Shown: piece by piece, positions 63,050 through 64,000 of the stretch | Numbering within the stretch: the stretch's first letter is position 1 | How the letters are laid out: each line of letters begins with the position of its first letter | Source: JACJYC01 sp964558465 | Lineage (GTDB): Bacteria > Bacteroidota > Bacteroidia > Chitinophagales > Saprospiraceae | Direction of reading: 5' to 3' | Length of the DNA: 64,000 nt | NCBI GenBank assembly: GCA_964558465.1 | Contig: CAZLEF010000003.1 | Span: 62,001 to 126,000, forward strand | Translations under genes and position numbers: made by a program | The notes under the pieces: model-generated | What the model saw: the letters and a program-made list of their open reading frames with translations, nothing else | Database searches by the model: none | What the model was told of the DNA's origin: nothing

Positions 63050-64000
63050 ATGAAAGCTGTACCAGAATCACATAGTGTCAATCGGACCTCTAAAAGGAAT
63101 CATTCCCCTTCCCCCGGTCCGGATGCCGGAAAGGATACCTTCTTTCCCGGTCAGGCCAAATCTTCTCCGTTTTTTGGCATGGGTGAAAAATCGTTTTTTA
63201 CCGAAGAGGGTATTCCGGCAAAAATTCAAAGGCAGAACCAACCCACCGGCGCAGGGGCGGCAGCCACCGCAGGCGCCCAGGCAGGCGCGGCTGTTGCGGT
63301 TTCTCCGGCACAGTTGGCGCCTTTGGTGACCGCCTCACTAACCCAGTCGCCCCCTGTTTTTATCGGAGGACCAACACCCGTTCTGCCGCAAGGAGGCGCT
63401 TTCCAGATTCTTCAATCCCTGAACGCAAATCAGTTGATCGGAACCCTTGAATTAATATCGGTCGGTCATCGGTTGTTGCTTTTTAATAATGTCCATCAAA
63501 TTTCAGACGGGTTTCAGCAGCTCAGGATTAAATCTGCTATCCGCTCAGTATCCTGGGGGCAGTCGGCCAGCGGAATTGAAAGACTGAATTTGATGGAGCA
63601 ACTGAGAACAGCTTTTTACCTGGATATTTTCAGATTTTTGGCTGCCTTGTTTGGAATGACCGGCATCAATCCCAATAATGCGGTTTTGGTCAGCCTGTTT
63701 AATCAGTTTCAGGGATTATCCCGGCTACAGATCACGACTTTGCTTCAAACGCTTGACCGGCCTTTTCACGAATATCTGAGAAATAATGTGAACCAGGCGC
63801 CGGCCGCCGACCGTCAGCGCATGACCAATATCCTGGACGACTTCCTGGGTACGCCCGCTATGGCCGCTGAAGATTATATCGATGTTAACCCGCTTCGGGG
63901 GCTCCGGCGTACAATGGCCATGGTGTACAATACAAAAGGTCAGTTTATTGCCGACAGGGCCAGGCAATACAACGCGGATTCCGGCGTTTTGGCCGGATTC
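63050..64000 (+). CDS. eCIS cargo candidate, partial (runs off right edge)
   Basis: At least 317 codons are open to the window end. The ATG at 63050 gives MKAVPESHSVNRTSKRNHSP with FF at 31-32, 41-42 and 49-50, then IPAKIQRQ, matching the leader of the gene at 59945 position by position. An Ala/Gly/Gln-rich linker (about residues 70-100) leads into a helical domain (LMEQLRTAFYLDIFRFLAAL, LLQTLDRPFHEYLRNNVNQA). No enzymatic motif is visible in the available part. Confidence 0.75.
   Translation, partial: MKAVPESHSVNRTSKRNHSPSPGPDAGKDTFFPGQAKSSPFFGMGEKSFFTEEGIPAKIQRQNQPTGAGAAATAGAQAGAAVAVSPAQLAPLVTASLTQSPPVFIGGPTPVLPQGGAFQILQSLNANQLIGTLELISVGHRLLLFNNVHQISDGFQQLRIKSAIRSVSWGQSASGIERLNLMEQLRTAFYLDIFRFLAALFGMTGINPNNAVLVSLFNQFQGLSRLQITTLLQTLDRPFHEYLRNNVNQAPAADRQRMTNILDDFLGTPAMAAEDYIDVNPLRGLRRTMAMVYNTKGQFIADRARQYNADSGVLAGF

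Overview
The window looks like a chromosomal contig of a Bacteroidota bacterium, probably Saprospiria-like. The reasons are family-level: a kdp operon carrying a stand-alone KdpD sensor half and an OmpL-like porin, LytTR and AraC regulators, weak Shine-Dalgarno sites, intergenic spaces full of short tandem repeats, and a Bacteroidota-type extracellular contractile injection system (eCIS). The genus cannot be fixed from sequence alone. A 10-base run of N at 10240-10249 marks an assembly gap. No rRNA, tRNA, CRISPR array, transposase or integrase was seen.

Region 1 (1-8876, minus strand) is a potassium-uptake block. It holds a sigma-54 type response regulator, a 28-aa membrane peptide, kdpF, kdpA, kdpB, kdpC, a porin, the KdpD sensor half, and the start of a histidine kinase that leaves the window. 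Sensing and kinase functions sit on separate polypeptides. Region 2 (8970-15069, plus strand) holds NiFe-hydrogenase maturation genes hypF, hypC, hypD and hypE with a NicO-type nickel permease, but no hydrogenase subunits. hypF is interrupted by a GC-rich palindromic insert that contains the gap.

Region 3 (15266-21617) is a mixed set: small membrane and secreted proteins, a glucokinase, an MBL-fold hydrolase and a peptidoglycan-binding N-acetylmuramidase. Many intergenic repeats lie here, including an inverted pair flanking about 1.8 kb. Region 4 (22006-23614) has an AraC-type and a LytTR-type regulator followed by a likely terminator.

Region 5 (23850-51606) is the eCIS structural operon. 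In order it encodes a small unknown protein, a DUF4255/Pvc16-like cap, an unknown 471-aa protein, a single sheath, two helical proteins, two tube proteins, DUF5908, a LysM/Pvc7-like protein, a VgrG/Pvc8-like spike, PAAR, gp25, a J-like plate protein, a second large plate protein, an unknown 1494-aa protein with a duplicated C-terminal module, and the tape measure. A Pvc15-like AAA+ ATPase and a classical Pvc13 fibre are not in the window.

Region 6 (51811 to the right edge) is an array of probable eCIS cargo genes. Two share a nearly identical DUF4157 half but have unrelated C-termini: a clan-CD-like His/Cys peptidase domain, and a run of three LAS-type plus one M14-like zinc peptidase motif sets. 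Others lack an intact DUF4157 (an NlpC/P60-like enzyme and three proteins of unknown function), and one small ORF looks like a remnant. Six of them begin with a leader of two to three aromatic pairs (FF, FL or FW) within about 55 residues. That leader, and the module swapping behind it, is the most interesting signal here.
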